A stretch of 64,000 bases of DNA from Argopecten irradians (lineage: Eukaryota > Mollusca > Bivalvia > Pectinida > Pectinidae). The stretch's first letter is position 1. Every line of letters begins with the position of its first letter. The stretch is from positions 27,161,540-27,225,539 of the forward strand of contig NC_091134.1 in assembly GCF_041381155.1 (NCBI RefSeq), in the 5' to 3' direction. Below are positions 1 through 12,800 of the stretch, piece by piece. The translations under genes and the position numbers were made by a program. The notes under the pieces were generated by a model. The model was given only the letters and a program-made list of their open reading frames with translations. It did no database searches and had not been told where the DNA came from.

Positions 1-2349
1 TTCACTACGACAAAAAGAGCGAAAGCGACAAACCATACAGCTTAAATATAATCTAGACTTCGCTTCAATAAATAAATCTAACCAAATAACAACTTGCTAA
101 CATAACAGTAACAGTAACAGATGCATCTATAGAAAGTTTTCCAGCTTCGCAGTACTAAATAAATTCCTAAAATTAACATGAGTAATCCCATAAATCCATC
201 CCCAAATATATAAATATATGTAACATGATACATAAATATTACAAGCTCAGAAACTGAGAAAATCACCTCATTGTCCATCGCTACACACCAACAACAACAA
301 ACACAACCGACCTCGGACACAGACGACGCAGACTGACTGGTTTAACTGGAAATGACTGGATCATTCGCTTGGTAATCTCTAACCAACATTAATAATCATA
401 TAAAACTTTGTTTATCAACTAAAACATCAATACACGTAATATAGCTCTTATAACTTACTTCCCTTTACATCACACGCTCAAAACATCGTCTGCAACAATC
501 GGAAGTACTAATAATACAAAATACGAAACTAAGCTATCGGCTAGCTCTGCAGCTGTCCTAACAACAATGGCTACGCCCAGTAGCAGGAACTTATGTTTCA
601 TTACATCGATTTCTTGACATTTTTACACAATAAACATACCTCGTAAGTAATTAATTATCAAAATCAATAATCTTTTTTTATTTTGCTTTTGTTCCTTTTG
701 CTTTTCTTGTTTTAAATAAAGTAATAGTTATCTAGAGTCAATAAAGAAGAAGAAATCAAGACAATGAGTTGCAAGAAAGCTGCAGTACCCCGCACTTAAA
801 AAGTATAATACCAACTGGTGATCAGTATATATATATGGCTATATTCAGTGTCCACCAGGTCCTCTCCTACAACTTAACCAATTAATTATGTGAACATAGA
901 GTTAAACTTGCATGTAATGAAATTGTTGGATCAGGTTAAAACGACATAATAAAGCCAACTTTATAAATGCAAACGCTCACCATGAGATATGTAGATAGCT
1001 ATCTACATGAAAATTGAAAAAAAACCCATTTAACCGTATATATTTGCATTCTGAATGTTTCGTCACTATATGAAGCAACCAACTGACGAAAACAAACATT
1101 TGCCCATGAAAACACTATGAATACACTATGAATACAACGATTCTCGTGCATCGATCAGCTGATTTCAAACATTACGCCAGCTTAATATCAATTACAACAT
1201 AGTCCCCACAATATGTTAAAGAATTTGTGCATCATTTTTTTTATAATACGTCAGGATATTGCTTTGGATGAATGAAACATCAAGTCCAACTCAACGGATC
1301 GCCAAGCTTTAAGCGCTATCGGATGGTTTTGGTCGTGATTACGGGTATTGTCGACTACGGTTCAGAGCTAGGCGGTCACGTGGTCTTGTGATGTCACAGT
1401 AGTCCGCGTAGTAACACTATCTTTTTACGAGTAAAGTCACAAAAAATAAGCATGACTATATCTAGAATTCGTGTTTTTATTTCAAACTTCTGCCATAATG
1501 ATGCAAACACGGTGGGTATTTGAGTAAAAATAAAACGTGGACGGTTGCCAGTTATGTTATATTGGAGCAAGGATTTATAAGTTTCTCATATACATGTACG
1601 TCCTTGATTGGAGTAACAGTACCGAACTTACACCGGAATAATATGTATATCTATATTGCTGCCTTTGAAACTTTATCCATAACGTTAACTAAAAAGTAGA
1701 AATACATCAATGATATTTCTGATATATGTTTCTAAATAATAATATAAGTTCAGTTATAAATTCTTTATTTCAAAATTATACTAAATCCTTAAAATTATAT
1801 ATTCATTGCCGATCTTTTTTTTAATATCATACCGATGTTTGAATAGTATGATACACTGTATATGAACATTTATCGTATATTCCAAAAAGTAACCACATAA
1901 CTTTTTGGAATATACGACACAATATGGCGACTAGGAAAATTTTAAAGCGCTCCACGGATATGTAGATAGCTTCTGCTATTCATTGCCGCTATGACAATTA
2001 GAAAAATACGTTCAATCCCTATATCGTCATTGTACCCAAATTGATACCAATACATCCATATTTCTATAATATGACATTTGTTACTTGGTGTGTTTCACTT
2101 TTTTTCTGTTTTGTTTTAATATAAACTTTATTTTATTCATTCAATTATAAGTCATATAATACAAAAACAATCAAATAAATATAACATGAAATGGATTCAG
2201 AAACAAGTGTTTACACTTATATCAATCCGTCTCCATAGAGATGAAAAGGGGAAAAGAAAAAAGAGAGACTGCCAATGTCATTGTTCACTTTAAAAAATAC
2301 AACTGTGAAACATAAAATTCATAAAATGAATCATAAAATCAATCGAATC
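1..2349. other. AT-rich flank, no gene seen
   Basis: No open frame with splice signals or recognisable protein similarity. The only clear structure is the hairpin at 1873-1917. Low-complexity T and A runs occur at 660-730 and 2100-2140. Confidence 0.6.
1873..1917. repeat. Perfect 18-bp inverted repeat
   Basis: Arms 1873-1890 and 1900-1917 are perfectly complementary (core tattccaaaaagt / actttttggaata) with a 9-base spacer. No flanking duplication or coding context was found; it may be the remains of a small foldback element. Confidence 0.8.
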
Positions 2350-3655
2350 TCTTGGAGCCGATAATGAAATCAGAGAATTTTAGTCTATGTTTAATCATTG
2401 TTGCCAAAAAGTAATAGTTCTGTTGTAATAGGATGATTTAGGACAGCAATGCAACGATTACGAATATCGGAAAAAAAGCCTACAATGTAATAAAAAATAT
2501 TCGTTATTATCATCAACTTGTCAGTAGGAGCAAAGCGGACTGTATAGTAGATTCCTACGGAAAAAAAAAACTTAAGTGAACTGCACTCCATCCTCAGTCT
2601 CGCATGGTGAATCTGACCCAATCTAATGCCGATAAGATAATATGGCGGGACTTGGATTTTTTTGTGCGTTTAAATGAGTTTGAAGTTTTGTTATTGAGGG
2701 ATTGATTTTGATTTCATCAGGAAGTGCATTCCAAAGAATTATTACAGACAGCAGAAAGGATTTCATGAAAAGGCTTGTGCGACAGGAAGGTGGACGGAAG
2801 TTATTACCTAATCTAGTATTATGATCATGAATATTGTTGTTGCGCTGAGGAAGTATTCCTTGAAGATACTGTGGAAGGAGGCCATGAACTATTTTATGAA
2901 AGTGTATTATCTTGTGATATTTCGTCTTTCCTCTAGGGGAAGCCAGTCTGTCTCGAGATATAGTTTTACCCTACTACATGTAGTAAGTCTAGTTCCACCA
3001 GTAACTATCCGTGCTGCTTCTAATTGGAGATCTTCTAACATATCTGATTGAGTTATGGTAAGGTTGTCCCATATTATTATGTCGCCATATTAAAAAAATG
3101 GACTAATCAGAGAAAAATACAGAGACTGAAGGGATGCACGATCTAAAGTGAACTTTAATTTACGTAACATGTTTAGTTTGGATGAAATTTTCGATTTGAG
3201 GAAAATGTGTACTGTCCACCCACCATTTCCCTAAAGAAATAAACCAAGATGTTGATGTGAGGTAACAGCAGTACGTAAGGTATTATTCTAATAAAGGAGG
3301 ATGAAGCGGGATATTATTCTTTTTAGATATTAATAAGGTTTCAGTTTTTGGATTGAATTTAACCAACCACTTAGTTTACCATTCATGATTTTTTCTTAGA
3401 TCGTGATTCAGAATATCTGCAGTATTTCCAATTGTATCAACAACGACGTATAATGAGGTACCGTCTGCAAATAACTTTATATTAGCTCTTATGTCTTCCA
3501 CAATATCATTTATGAATACCAAAAACAAAAGAATTGAACTAGGGTACTCCGGCTTTTACGTTTGACCAATTAGAAAACTTACTATTAATTACTACTCTTT
3601 GTTTACGATGAAGAAGATCATTGTTGAACCAATTAAGAAGAGACCCCCTTATGTT
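2350..3655 (-). mobile_element. Non-LTR retrotransposon (LINE) fragment, reverse transcriptase and C-terminus
   Basis: Minus-strand translation gives, in order, RGSLLNWFNNDLLHRKQRV, FLVFINDIVEDI, LFADGTSLYVVVD (the catalytic box reads FADG rather than FADD), WLVKFNPKTETLL, SLIRPFFEYGDIIWDNL, WLPLEERRN, LPQYLQGILPQ, SLFMKSFLLS, ILWNALPDEIK and a tail GQIHHARLRMECSSL. This is the reverse-transcriptase palm and thumb of a LINE of the Jockey/CR1/L2 group. It has several frame changes and stops, lacks the endonuclease half, and is dead. A deletion has removed the segment usually between GVPQ and LLFL. Confidence 0.85.
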
Positions 3656-4001
3656 TTGTTTTGAAGCAGTGCATACAAATTTTATATTGATTCATTGTTT
3701 TTGTTATTGTAGAGCTTCATTTTTACTGTTAGAAAGATTAATAGCATATGTGGAAACTTTATCACATGATGTGTACCAAATATTGATACATAGCAGAAAA
3801 AAGGATAAATGTAAGAAAAATAAATATATATGGATTTTTGTGATTTTACTATATAAAGGGGATGTAGTAGCTTTTGTTTTACTGAATTATACTGAATACG
3901 GTAACACTTTAATGTAGAAATTGTACAAGTGTTTTCAAAACAGTACCTGTGGTAATTCAGTATCCCCGTAAGACCACGTATTGGCTTATGTCATATTTCA
4001 A
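3656..4001. other. No feature seen
   Basis: AT-rich spacer between the LINE fragment and the foldback candidate. One open frame runs through it but has no similarity, splice signals or codon bias that would support a gene. Confidence 0.5.
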
Positions 4002-4912
4002 TGATTTAAATTAAAGGTAGGTTTTGCCCGACCAAATCAATACTTTTTTTTGTAAAACCCGATAAACGGAAGAAAACATGAAAAAAATATCAAAAATACA
4101 TCAATTTAATTTCTTAATGCATATGAGATTGAATAAATGTGTCTTGAATACAAAATTAAAGGAAATCCTTGATTTAATTACGATGTCAGGCTGACAGAAT
4201 AGTATGCAAATGAAGCTGCGATGGATTGTGTTGTCGAAGTTTTGTGAATGCGCGTTGTTTCGCATTAAAGTAAACAAAATGATTGAACGAAAGCGCGTGA
4301 GAAAAAATGTATCTGAAATGGCAACAAAGAGGAGGACATTATAATGGAATCGGTAGCACCCTAGGATATCTCTAGGGAATTAAATTCATAGATGGCATGT
4401 TTCAAGCAGAACTTGCCCGGATTCTGTTTGGACTCGTGTTGCACGTGGTGAGTTAAATATCAACACATATGCCAGCGCGCATACAGCGGTAGACTAACTA
4501 AATATATAGATTTTATGTACTAAGCTAGCGAGCGAGCGTATGTAAGTAACTTGAAGTGTTATAGATTGTATGATATGTATAGACAATCCATCGCACTTAG
4601 ATTTGCTGCTTTTTTTCTTTCTTTTTTTACAAAACATACCGTAGCAACACTGTCACTTCTATCTGACATTTTGTTGCACGCTTCCGTTTGTTGATGCGGC
4701 CTCGATTTGGAAAAAATACGTCATGTTTTATGTAAAGCTTGATTTTGTTCTATTTTTAGAGGAGTATTTTCCTGGTCAAGCTAGGCAAATGACCACCCAT
4801 ATTGTTTGCTGTATGTGTCGAAAACGATCTGAAGATTATATTTATGTACAGGATAAATTTCATTTCCGTAGTCTTTATATTTCATTTGGCGTAACCTACC
4901 TTTAATTTTTCT
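4002..4912. mobile_element. Candidate foldback/MITE element with imperfect inverted ends
   Basis: The left end (around 4012-4026, attaaaggtaggtt) is mirrored at the right end (around 4890-4905, aacctacctttaat). A second inverted pair lies inside: tgcgatggattgt near 4215 and acaatccatcgca near 4582. The nested pairs suggest a 0.9-kb foldback element, degraded. No transposase frame was found. Confidence 0.4.
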
Positions 4913-6237
4913 GTGGCATTCATCTAAGCCTATATTGTTCCAATATGTTATATATATCAAAAAAACATTATCATTTTTTAATGATTGTAACAAAAATATT
5001 AATGTAAGAATTACAAGATACTAGTAACAGTTTCGCAAAAGTTAATATGGGGAAATAACGCTATGCAAAGAGCAATTTGCACTTGATTAAATAAAAAAAA
5101 AAATAAAATTCAACTATATTTTTTTCTATTTCTTTTGAGTATTTATATCTTAATTTTGAATATTTAATAAAAAAATGTCTTTGAGAAAGCCTTATGCGTA
5201 GAAAAAACACGATTATAGTACAACTAATGTTTGTCGCACGGCCACATTTCTAGGAATTCACACGTTTCCGACTTAATTAGACAATTCAAAGTTATGTTTC
5301 AGAGAAAATAGCAGAAATAGTTGCATAAAACAAAGCGTAATTATCAGTAAATGATGCATCTTTGGTGTCATCACTGAAAAATGAGACAAACTTTAATAAA
5401 AAATAATGTTTAAGCTATTTTCTCTATTAGGGTTTCAATTTGGGTACAATATCAATTTGGGTATAATGGCCTTAACGCTGCTCTTATGAAATATAAATGA
5501 AGTCATTGTTAGCTACTTTTAACGAGTGACAGACAAGAGGTTTTATGAGAACTTAACATCTAGGAATAGAACATCTATAATTGGTATACGAAATTTATAA
5601 CCTATCCCCAGGGAAATCAGGAATGTGAGACAATATGGTATTCCGATGGTATCAAAGAGGATACACATGTAACAAGCAGTTCGCTAAACAGAATCTCAAT
5701 GAAATCTTTAGGCGTGTTAGGCTTAACTTGTCAATGGGTGCAGCCACATTAAAAACTCGTGTATAATTCGTTTTGTCTAGATATGCCTGATTGCTTTCAT
5801 GTATTACTTAAATTAATTTTTGACGCCACCTTTGGATCGTAGAGGCACAATTGATAATGTGTTGAAACGTCAATACTTGAATTGTGTGATTAGATTATTA
5901 AAATGATCGCTGTTTATTTATGGACTACTGTTTGTGTTAGGTGTTGGGTATATCCACTAAGTAATTCATACTTACTACATTGGAAAAGTCCACATGAATG
6001 GTTATAAAATGAGAATATTTGAATATTTGAATTCGAACAAAATCATAGTAAGGCAACAGTTACCAAAAGTTTACAATAACTTTTTTGTCTCAATTGTAAT
6101 TTCTTCTAATTTTTTCTACAGGAACCAAAGTGTTGTAATAGAAGGAACAAATCGTAGTGTTTCAAAAAAACCCATTGTTTTCAATTATAATGTTTTGGTA
6201 GAAGAAACCATAGTGTGGTGTAATAGAAGGAAGTAAC
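4913..6237. other. AT-rich spacer, no feature seen
   Basis: No gene or clear repeat. At 5430-5470 a short phrase (caatttgggtacaatatcaatttgggtat) is doubled as two 10-12 base matches, of no evident meaning. Confidence 0.5.
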
Positions 6238-7475
6238 GTGTTGTAACAGAAGGAAGAATAATGCTGTAGTAGAAAGAAACATAGTGCTGGATTAGAAGGA
6301 AGCATAGTGCTGGATTAGAAGGAAGCATAGTGCTGGATTAGAAGGAAGCATAGTGCTGGATTAGAAAGAAGCATAGTGCTGGATTAGAAAGAAGCATAGT
6401 GCTGGATTAGAAAGAAGCATAGTGCTGGATTAGAAGGAAGCATAGTGCTGGATTAGAAAGAAGCATAGTGCTGGATTAGAAGGAAGCATAGTGCTCGAGT
6501 AGAATTAAGCATAGTGTTGAATTTGAAGGAAGCATAGTGCTGGATTAGAAGGAAGCTTAGTGTTGTAATAAAAGGAAGGATAGTTTTGTAATAGAAGGAA
6601 GCGTATCGTTGTAGTAAAATGAAGTGCTGGATTAGAAGGAAGCATAATGCTGAAGCATAGTGTTTTAAGGCTTGGAAACATAGTTTTGTAATAGAAGGAC
6701 ACAGCGTTGTAATAGAAGAAAACATAGTGTTGTTATAGAAGGAAGCATAGTGATTTGATAGGAAGGAAACAGATTTGTAATAGAAGAAAACATATTGTTG
6801 TGATAGAAGGAAGGATAATGTTTTAATAGAAGGAAGCTTAGTGTTGTAATAGAAGGAAGCATAGTGCTGGATTAGAAGGAAGCTTAGTGTTGTAATAAAA
6901 GGAAGTATAATGTTGTAATAGAAGGAAGCGTATCGTTGTATTAAAATGAAGCATAGTGCTGGATTATAAGGAAACAGTGTATTTAAGAAGGACGCATAGT
7001 GGTTTAAGGGAAGACGCACAGGAAAATAATTTTAATAGAAGGAAGTATAGTGTTTTAATAGATGGAAGCATTTCTTGTAAAAGAAGGAAGCATAGTGCTG
7101 GATTAGAAGGAAGCATAGCGCTAGAGCATAGTGTTTTGAGACAAGGAAACATAGTTGTATAATAGAAGGAAGCAGTGTTATAATAGAAGGAAACATAGTG
7201 TTGTAATAGAAGGAAACAAAGCGTATTGATATAAGGAAACAAAGTGTTTTAATAGAAGGAAGCATAGTGTTTTGATAGAAGAAAATATAGTATTTTAATA
7301 GAATGAAGCTAGTGTTTTAATAGAGGGAAGCGAAGTATTTTAATAGAAGGAATCATAGTGTTGTAATAGAAGGAAGCATAAGGAAACATAGTATTTTAAT
7401 AGAAGGAAGCATAGTGTTTTTATAGAAGGAAGCATAGTGTTTTTATAGAAGGAAGCATAGTGTTTTAATAGAAAA
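6238..7475. repeat. 23-bp minisatellite, about 54 units
   Basis: Units of the form gaaggaagcatagtgctgga plus tta, period 23. Two variants exist: 6284-6520 is dominated by units ending in gctggatta, and the rest by units ending in gttttaata or gttgtaata. Some units are cut or fused. Long open frames on the minus strand across the array arise from the repeat and are not genes. Confidence 0.93.
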
Positions 7476-8415
7476 AAATTGATTTAATTGCAAAACCTAT
7501 AATTTTTCAATAGAAGGAACATAAGAGCTGTAATAGTATCTATTATTATGTAACCTAAGAGTGAGAAACCTCGATACATTCGGTATATAAGCATTGTTTG
7601 ACACATGACTGGATGTTCTCCACCTCTGTTAATTGGTTGCTGGAGGTGATCATATAGACACAAATAACATGACACACTAGAGACAAATATATATTTCATA
7701 TCCTATAAGAAACCTTGGTGGTAGACTGGTGTCTACTCTATTTAGTCGATTTATGAACACAAACATTATATATTGATATTTTTTCTAAAAATATACTAAC
7801 ACATGAGTGAATTTATGAACTAGAGTAAAAAACGGGTAGATCATGACAGCGTCGGAGGCAATATACAACAATAGAACCATTATGAATATTAAAACAGTAA
7901 TGTCTTCAAGTTATATGATCCTTGGCCTAATAGATTAAGCTTTAGTTTGGCGCAGTATCGGAAGAAAATAAAGCTTTGTATGAAGTTGACAAATATGAAT
8001 TAAAATGTCAATGATACCATTTAAATGATGAGTTACAAATACATTTGTCTATGTCACTCTAATGGATGAGGGCGACTTTACAATATCTATGACCAGCATA
8101 CCTTCAGATTATGAAATGTTCTTTCACTTGTGCTCTTACATTGATATAACCTTTCTATTCCATTCTATCTACCCGAGGGTAGACATTCAACATTAATAGT
8201 TATTGCACGTGTAGTTCTCAATACAATATTTTGAAGTTTCTATATGATATGATTACCCTGGGGTGCTATGGCAACAGGCAATAAGTGTGCTTCTATAAAT
8301 CTCTATCTACAATTTACTTCTTAAGGTTTGTAATTGGTTAAAGTTTGAAATTCCTATATTCTAACTGAATGATTACACAATGAATGGTTCTTCACTTTTA
8401 TGATTATGAAGTCAT
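7476..8415. other. Spacer, no gene seen
   Basis: Unique AT-rich sequence up to the left breakpoint of the duplicated block. No feature supported. Confidence 0.5.
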
Positions 8416-8735
8416 CGATATGTTTGATACCGGTGTGACGTAGTACTCATATCATCTGTAATATGTAATTTAATATGATTATGATTATATGAACATTTCA
8501 TCGCATTGTACCAAATGACCGAAACAGTGGTATTACTAACAATGTAAGTACGTCACACCGGTATCAAACACATCGTTACCACGTGTTATATTATTATTAC
8601 AGACGATGTGAGTACTACTCCCACCGGTACAATGTATCAAAGATACCGTTACCACGTGACCTTATATTATTACAGACAATGAGAGTACTACGTCACACCG
8701 ATATCAAACATATCGTTACCACCAGTATCAAACGT
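8416..8735. mobile_element. Cluster of MITE-like inverted repeats at the duplication edge
   Basis: Arm 8416-8442 (tttgataccggtgtgacgta) is inverted at 8549-8575 (tacgtcacaccggtatcaaa), giving a 160-bp element. The right arm with its neighbour sequence is then repeated twice more in direct order, about 80 bp apart, to 8735. Copy 2 has only one arm, near 34885-34900. Confidence 0.6.
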
Positions 8736-9600
8736 ATCTGCTCTTATCTATCATTTAAAGCACATTGCCAAGTGCTCTTCAACAATGTTGGCGAGATTTT
8801 ATTATGCTTTTTGTATCTATCAATACATGTTTTCAACTGTTATATTGTTATCATTAATTACAAAAATAGCGTGAATTGTTGAGTAACCGGTGTAACGAGG
8901 GTCCATTTTTCAACGTTTCACCGGACCGGACATCCCTTTAGCTGTAACACATGTGTACCATAAAGGTTCATCTCAATATAGATTATACATTGACAAAGTA
9001 AATAATGAATAATAAGTTTTTTTGTAACTTTTTGTGAGTGCGAAATAATTTCTATACCCAATAATCTCAATTTGTGTTACCTGTTTCTACAGTAATTCAA
9101 TTCTCTATAAGTCATTTTAGATAAACAATATTTGCCGACATATTCAAATAAGAATAAGCCTGTACAAACAATTCTCACTATCCGAAAATACATATGTATT
9201 TTTATGTACGTAAATAATAAAATGTTCGCTGTCGAACTTTACGCTGACAGGTTCACGTCAATATGCCTTCAACTTGCAGCCGAATAAGTATCAATTGTCG
9301 AACCCGAGAGTTACATTTACCATAGCTATCCTAATAACAAAATGTAACACTGATCAAAGGACAATTATGAATTTTGAATTTACGAATTGGAAGACGTGTA
9401 AGATTCTGGCATGGTTTCAACAGAGTAAAACATATTCATATTTATAGCTATCAGAACGTTTATGCAATAGCCTGGGGTTGAATAACACGTCGTATTGTGG
9501 TAGAAAATACCTTTTATAGTTTGGCTGTAACGGATTACAAAGAATGCACCTCAAGGGCTCCGTATTTTATCTCGAAATGTCTTGTCACAGAATTACCGAG
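8736..9600. other. 3' flank of gene A
   Basis: Shared with copy 2 (about 34900-35729). No canonical AATAAA on the minus strand was seen within 200 bases past the stop; a TATAAA variant is present near 9440. No other gene is supported. Confidence 0.4.
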
Positions 9601-9822
9601 TTATAGTACATCATTGATAGTCAGGTCACACATACTCCACTTATTACCACTAACACTCTGCATTAGAATATGAACATCCGAACATTCTGATAGAGTATTA
9701 CACCGGCACTCTATGTCACACTGCGTTCTCATACCAGTGGTAGTGTTTGATACAAGACTGCAGAATGTTATCTCCGAGTCCATATCACAGCTGACATCAT
9801 AAGTAGGTCCAGAGGTACCAAC
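9601..9822 (-). CDS. Gene A exon 12, Cys-rich C-terminal module
   Basis: 73 residues with seven Cys: begins VGTSGPTYDVSCD, then CDIECRCNTLSECSDVHI and ends KWSMCDLTINDVL before TAA. The W-x-x-C-[DE]-[LIV]-x-[IV] ending resembles the last strand of fucolectin/F5-8-type domains and the tails of many uncharacterised lophotrochozoan secreted proteins. Gene B has the same exon at 35730-35951 and ends DVP. Confidence 0.8.
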   Translation of the reverse strand, partial: VGTSGPTYDVSCDMDSEITFCSLVSNTTTGMRTQCDIECRCNTLSECSDVHILMQSVSGNKWSMCDLTINDVL

Positions 9823-12800
9823 CTAAGCAGAAATGGTGTAGGAAAAGTAAATATCCATGATACAGTCATAATCTCTTAATTTTGAGATGATTTGGAGGAC
9901 ACAAATCAACAAACCTTATTTTTTTTTTATAAAAGTTTATACAAATGAATGAACACTTGACAATGCTCGCAATCTACCATGAAATCTTTTTTAAATGGTC
10001 CATTTATTGACAAGAAACAAAGCGGAAACAAATGTTTGTAACACTTTCATGTTAGACATAACATACCTGAAGGCTTTTCTGGCCAACTCGAGCGCATTCG
10101 ATGTTTTCTCCTGTTATGCTGATGATAAAGTTTTTTGATGCCACACCAAAGAAGATGAGTTGAGTAATTCTCAGCCAAAACAAAGAAGGGGAATCCTGGG
10201 GTAAGGGCAGGTCAAAACACGTGTCTAGATCCTGGTCCAAGGCATACGATATCTTCCGCAGTAACGTGTTGCTGTTGTCTTTTACAAATTTCATATAATA
10301 GGTCACTGTTAGAAATAATGACATAAATTTATTACCAAATTTACAGAATAACACAGCCAATAAGAAAACATATGTTCATGTGTTGGTAAAAACTTATATC
10401 CTTTTCTATTTCAACATCATTGAAATTGCGACATGGATGGGGTTTCCTATAACAAATCAGGAATCTTTATGCATTACAAATGTACCTGCAAAGTATCATT
10501 TTGACCATCATTCGATATAAGCCCACAATGTTTAGTGCATTTTCGGATGCATGTGTAAAAAAAGTTTTGATTTGGTAGGAACCACCAGTCAACTAATAAT
10601 CAGATGCTTCAGCAGGTGATCCAATGGCGTTTTGCTTCATTTGGGAGATCAGTAAGCGATGTAAACAATAAATGCGTTCTCGAAATATGGGTAGATACTA
10701 CCGCACAAGTAGACGTGAATAGTATACTATACAGACATACTTACACTCCACCCAGTCAGTGGTCACATTACATATCGCCGTACAAGGGGTCGGTGTGGAG
10801 AAATAAAAGTGGGAAATCACTTTGGGTGGGTTAATTTTGAAAGTATTGCTTCCGACTGCCCACTGCATATACAAATCAAAATTGGTAGAATAATACAATG
10901 CTGTTTGATAATTGTTTATTAGATTTGTTCTTACCTGAAAATTAACCTTCCTTCAAAAACATTTTACGCATGTAAATATTTTTTTACCACAGTAGAGAAA
11001 AAAAATCCTCAATCATAAACAGAAACACTTCCTACAAGTGTAGCATTAGAATGTGCCAGAATTCAAAAATGTAAGATAAAAACAAGAAACAAAGCCTACA
11101 TTACCTCAACTTTCTCCTTATGGTAGAATGAACCGTTTTGACTATAATGATACCACAAGTTCCTTGGGTCGACACTAGCTATTTTCACAATCGCCATCAG
11201 GACTATGAAGTCAGGATAGTACTCCTGAAAATACGTCTAACGTTATCATTTATCCCTCTTGCTTTAGTTATTTCTTAATTTTTGTCAAGTAGAGAAATAA
11301 ATAGCATGATATTAATGCAAAGATGATATTTTCTTTTACAACCAAATATGTATGTGGAGAAAGTCCACCATACAGAAACATTACAAAACACCTATTTATT
11401 TTACATAGATAAATCTTAAAAATAAAAAAATACTACATGTACTGACTGACTTCCAGTGAGTAAAGAAAATCATCATTAGTTTTGTATTATATATACATGT
11501 ACGATTTGCCATGAAATACAGAAATGATTATCGTCTGGATTTACTGATTGCTTACGATTAATGGCTTTTGTAACGGTAATTCTCCTGTCCAGATAGTTTT
11601 GTTATTACTGAGGAGTCTGGCTACGAGCGGCATAGTGGAATCATTAATGTGCATGCTCTGGTCGATATATGTCGCCGTCATGTGCATGGTGACGTAATTC
11701 ACGGTGAGCTTGTCAGATGTCGCAAAGTATATATTTGACAAGGGTGATAAGTCTACATACGCCTTTACAATCATTCCGTTGGTGTCTCTATATTGGAATA
11801 GAAAGTGATAGTATAAGCATGTATCTTCAAGTCATTGTTGTTTTCAATTAAGACAGATAATTACAGTTCCACGTGTTGATCACGTCTAGAACCATGATCA
11901 ATATAAAGAACAAATTATCAACGATCCCACTACCTATCTATCAATCAATAATGCATTCATTTACTACTTTCCTAACTCACTCAATATCTGATCTCTCCTT
12001 AACTCAAACCCACCTTAAATCAACTAACTTAATCTATCCAACGCACAAACGCACGGATATTCACACGAATGCACTCACTCAAACCCACCCTTTTATCCAT
12101 ACCTAATTGTTGTCGTGTTGGATCTACCGACGATGTTTCGTCCTTTAAAAACTATTCCAAAGTTACACAGTTCAAATGACTGTCCCGTTGTGCCCGATAC
12201 CATTGGTACTTCAGCAATAAGTCGGCCGTAGCGACGATTAAAATTAGTATGTAGGATGAAATCTACGTCACTGCTATGTGTGATAGACTTGCACTGATTG
12301 TAGAGCAGGATATTCAATGGCAGTCTTCCGTTACGATCCGGCACCTAAATCAACCAAAGATAGCACAATGATATTAAAGAAAAAATAATGCACCCCTTTA
12401 TAAACGAATACCAATTTGCTATATCAACATCATTATCTATGATACATTGATGCGTCCTTAGCAAATGAGTTTTCAATGTCAACATAAGCGTTCATGCGAT
12501 GTGCATAAGATGATATTTGAGGTCTAAAAGACCATCTGTACGAGCCAATGTCGACATTACATACACATCAGAGTATGCTGTAATAAAAAAAACCTGAACG
12601 ATGTTGCTAACCTTCTACAATATCACAGACAGTTATTCTGATGACAGATGGATTTGAACATTGACAATAGCTATGATGTCAACCAGCATGTTCGTTAACC
12701 TTGTTTGGAGTATGCACTGGATACGAGAAAACATGCATATATATTAAAGAATGTGTTTCCTCTTAATAGTTATTCCTTGGTATAGTATTTATCAATACTT

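Noticed and set aside
6453-7265. Long minus-strand open frames (up to 188 codons) in the 23-bp array
   Set aside because: They are translations of the minisatellite in several frames at once; no splice signals or unique sequence.
10604-10834. 76-codon plus-strand frame, also at 36731-36961
   Set aside because: It runs over intron 10 and the antisense of exon 10; preserved only because the copies are young.
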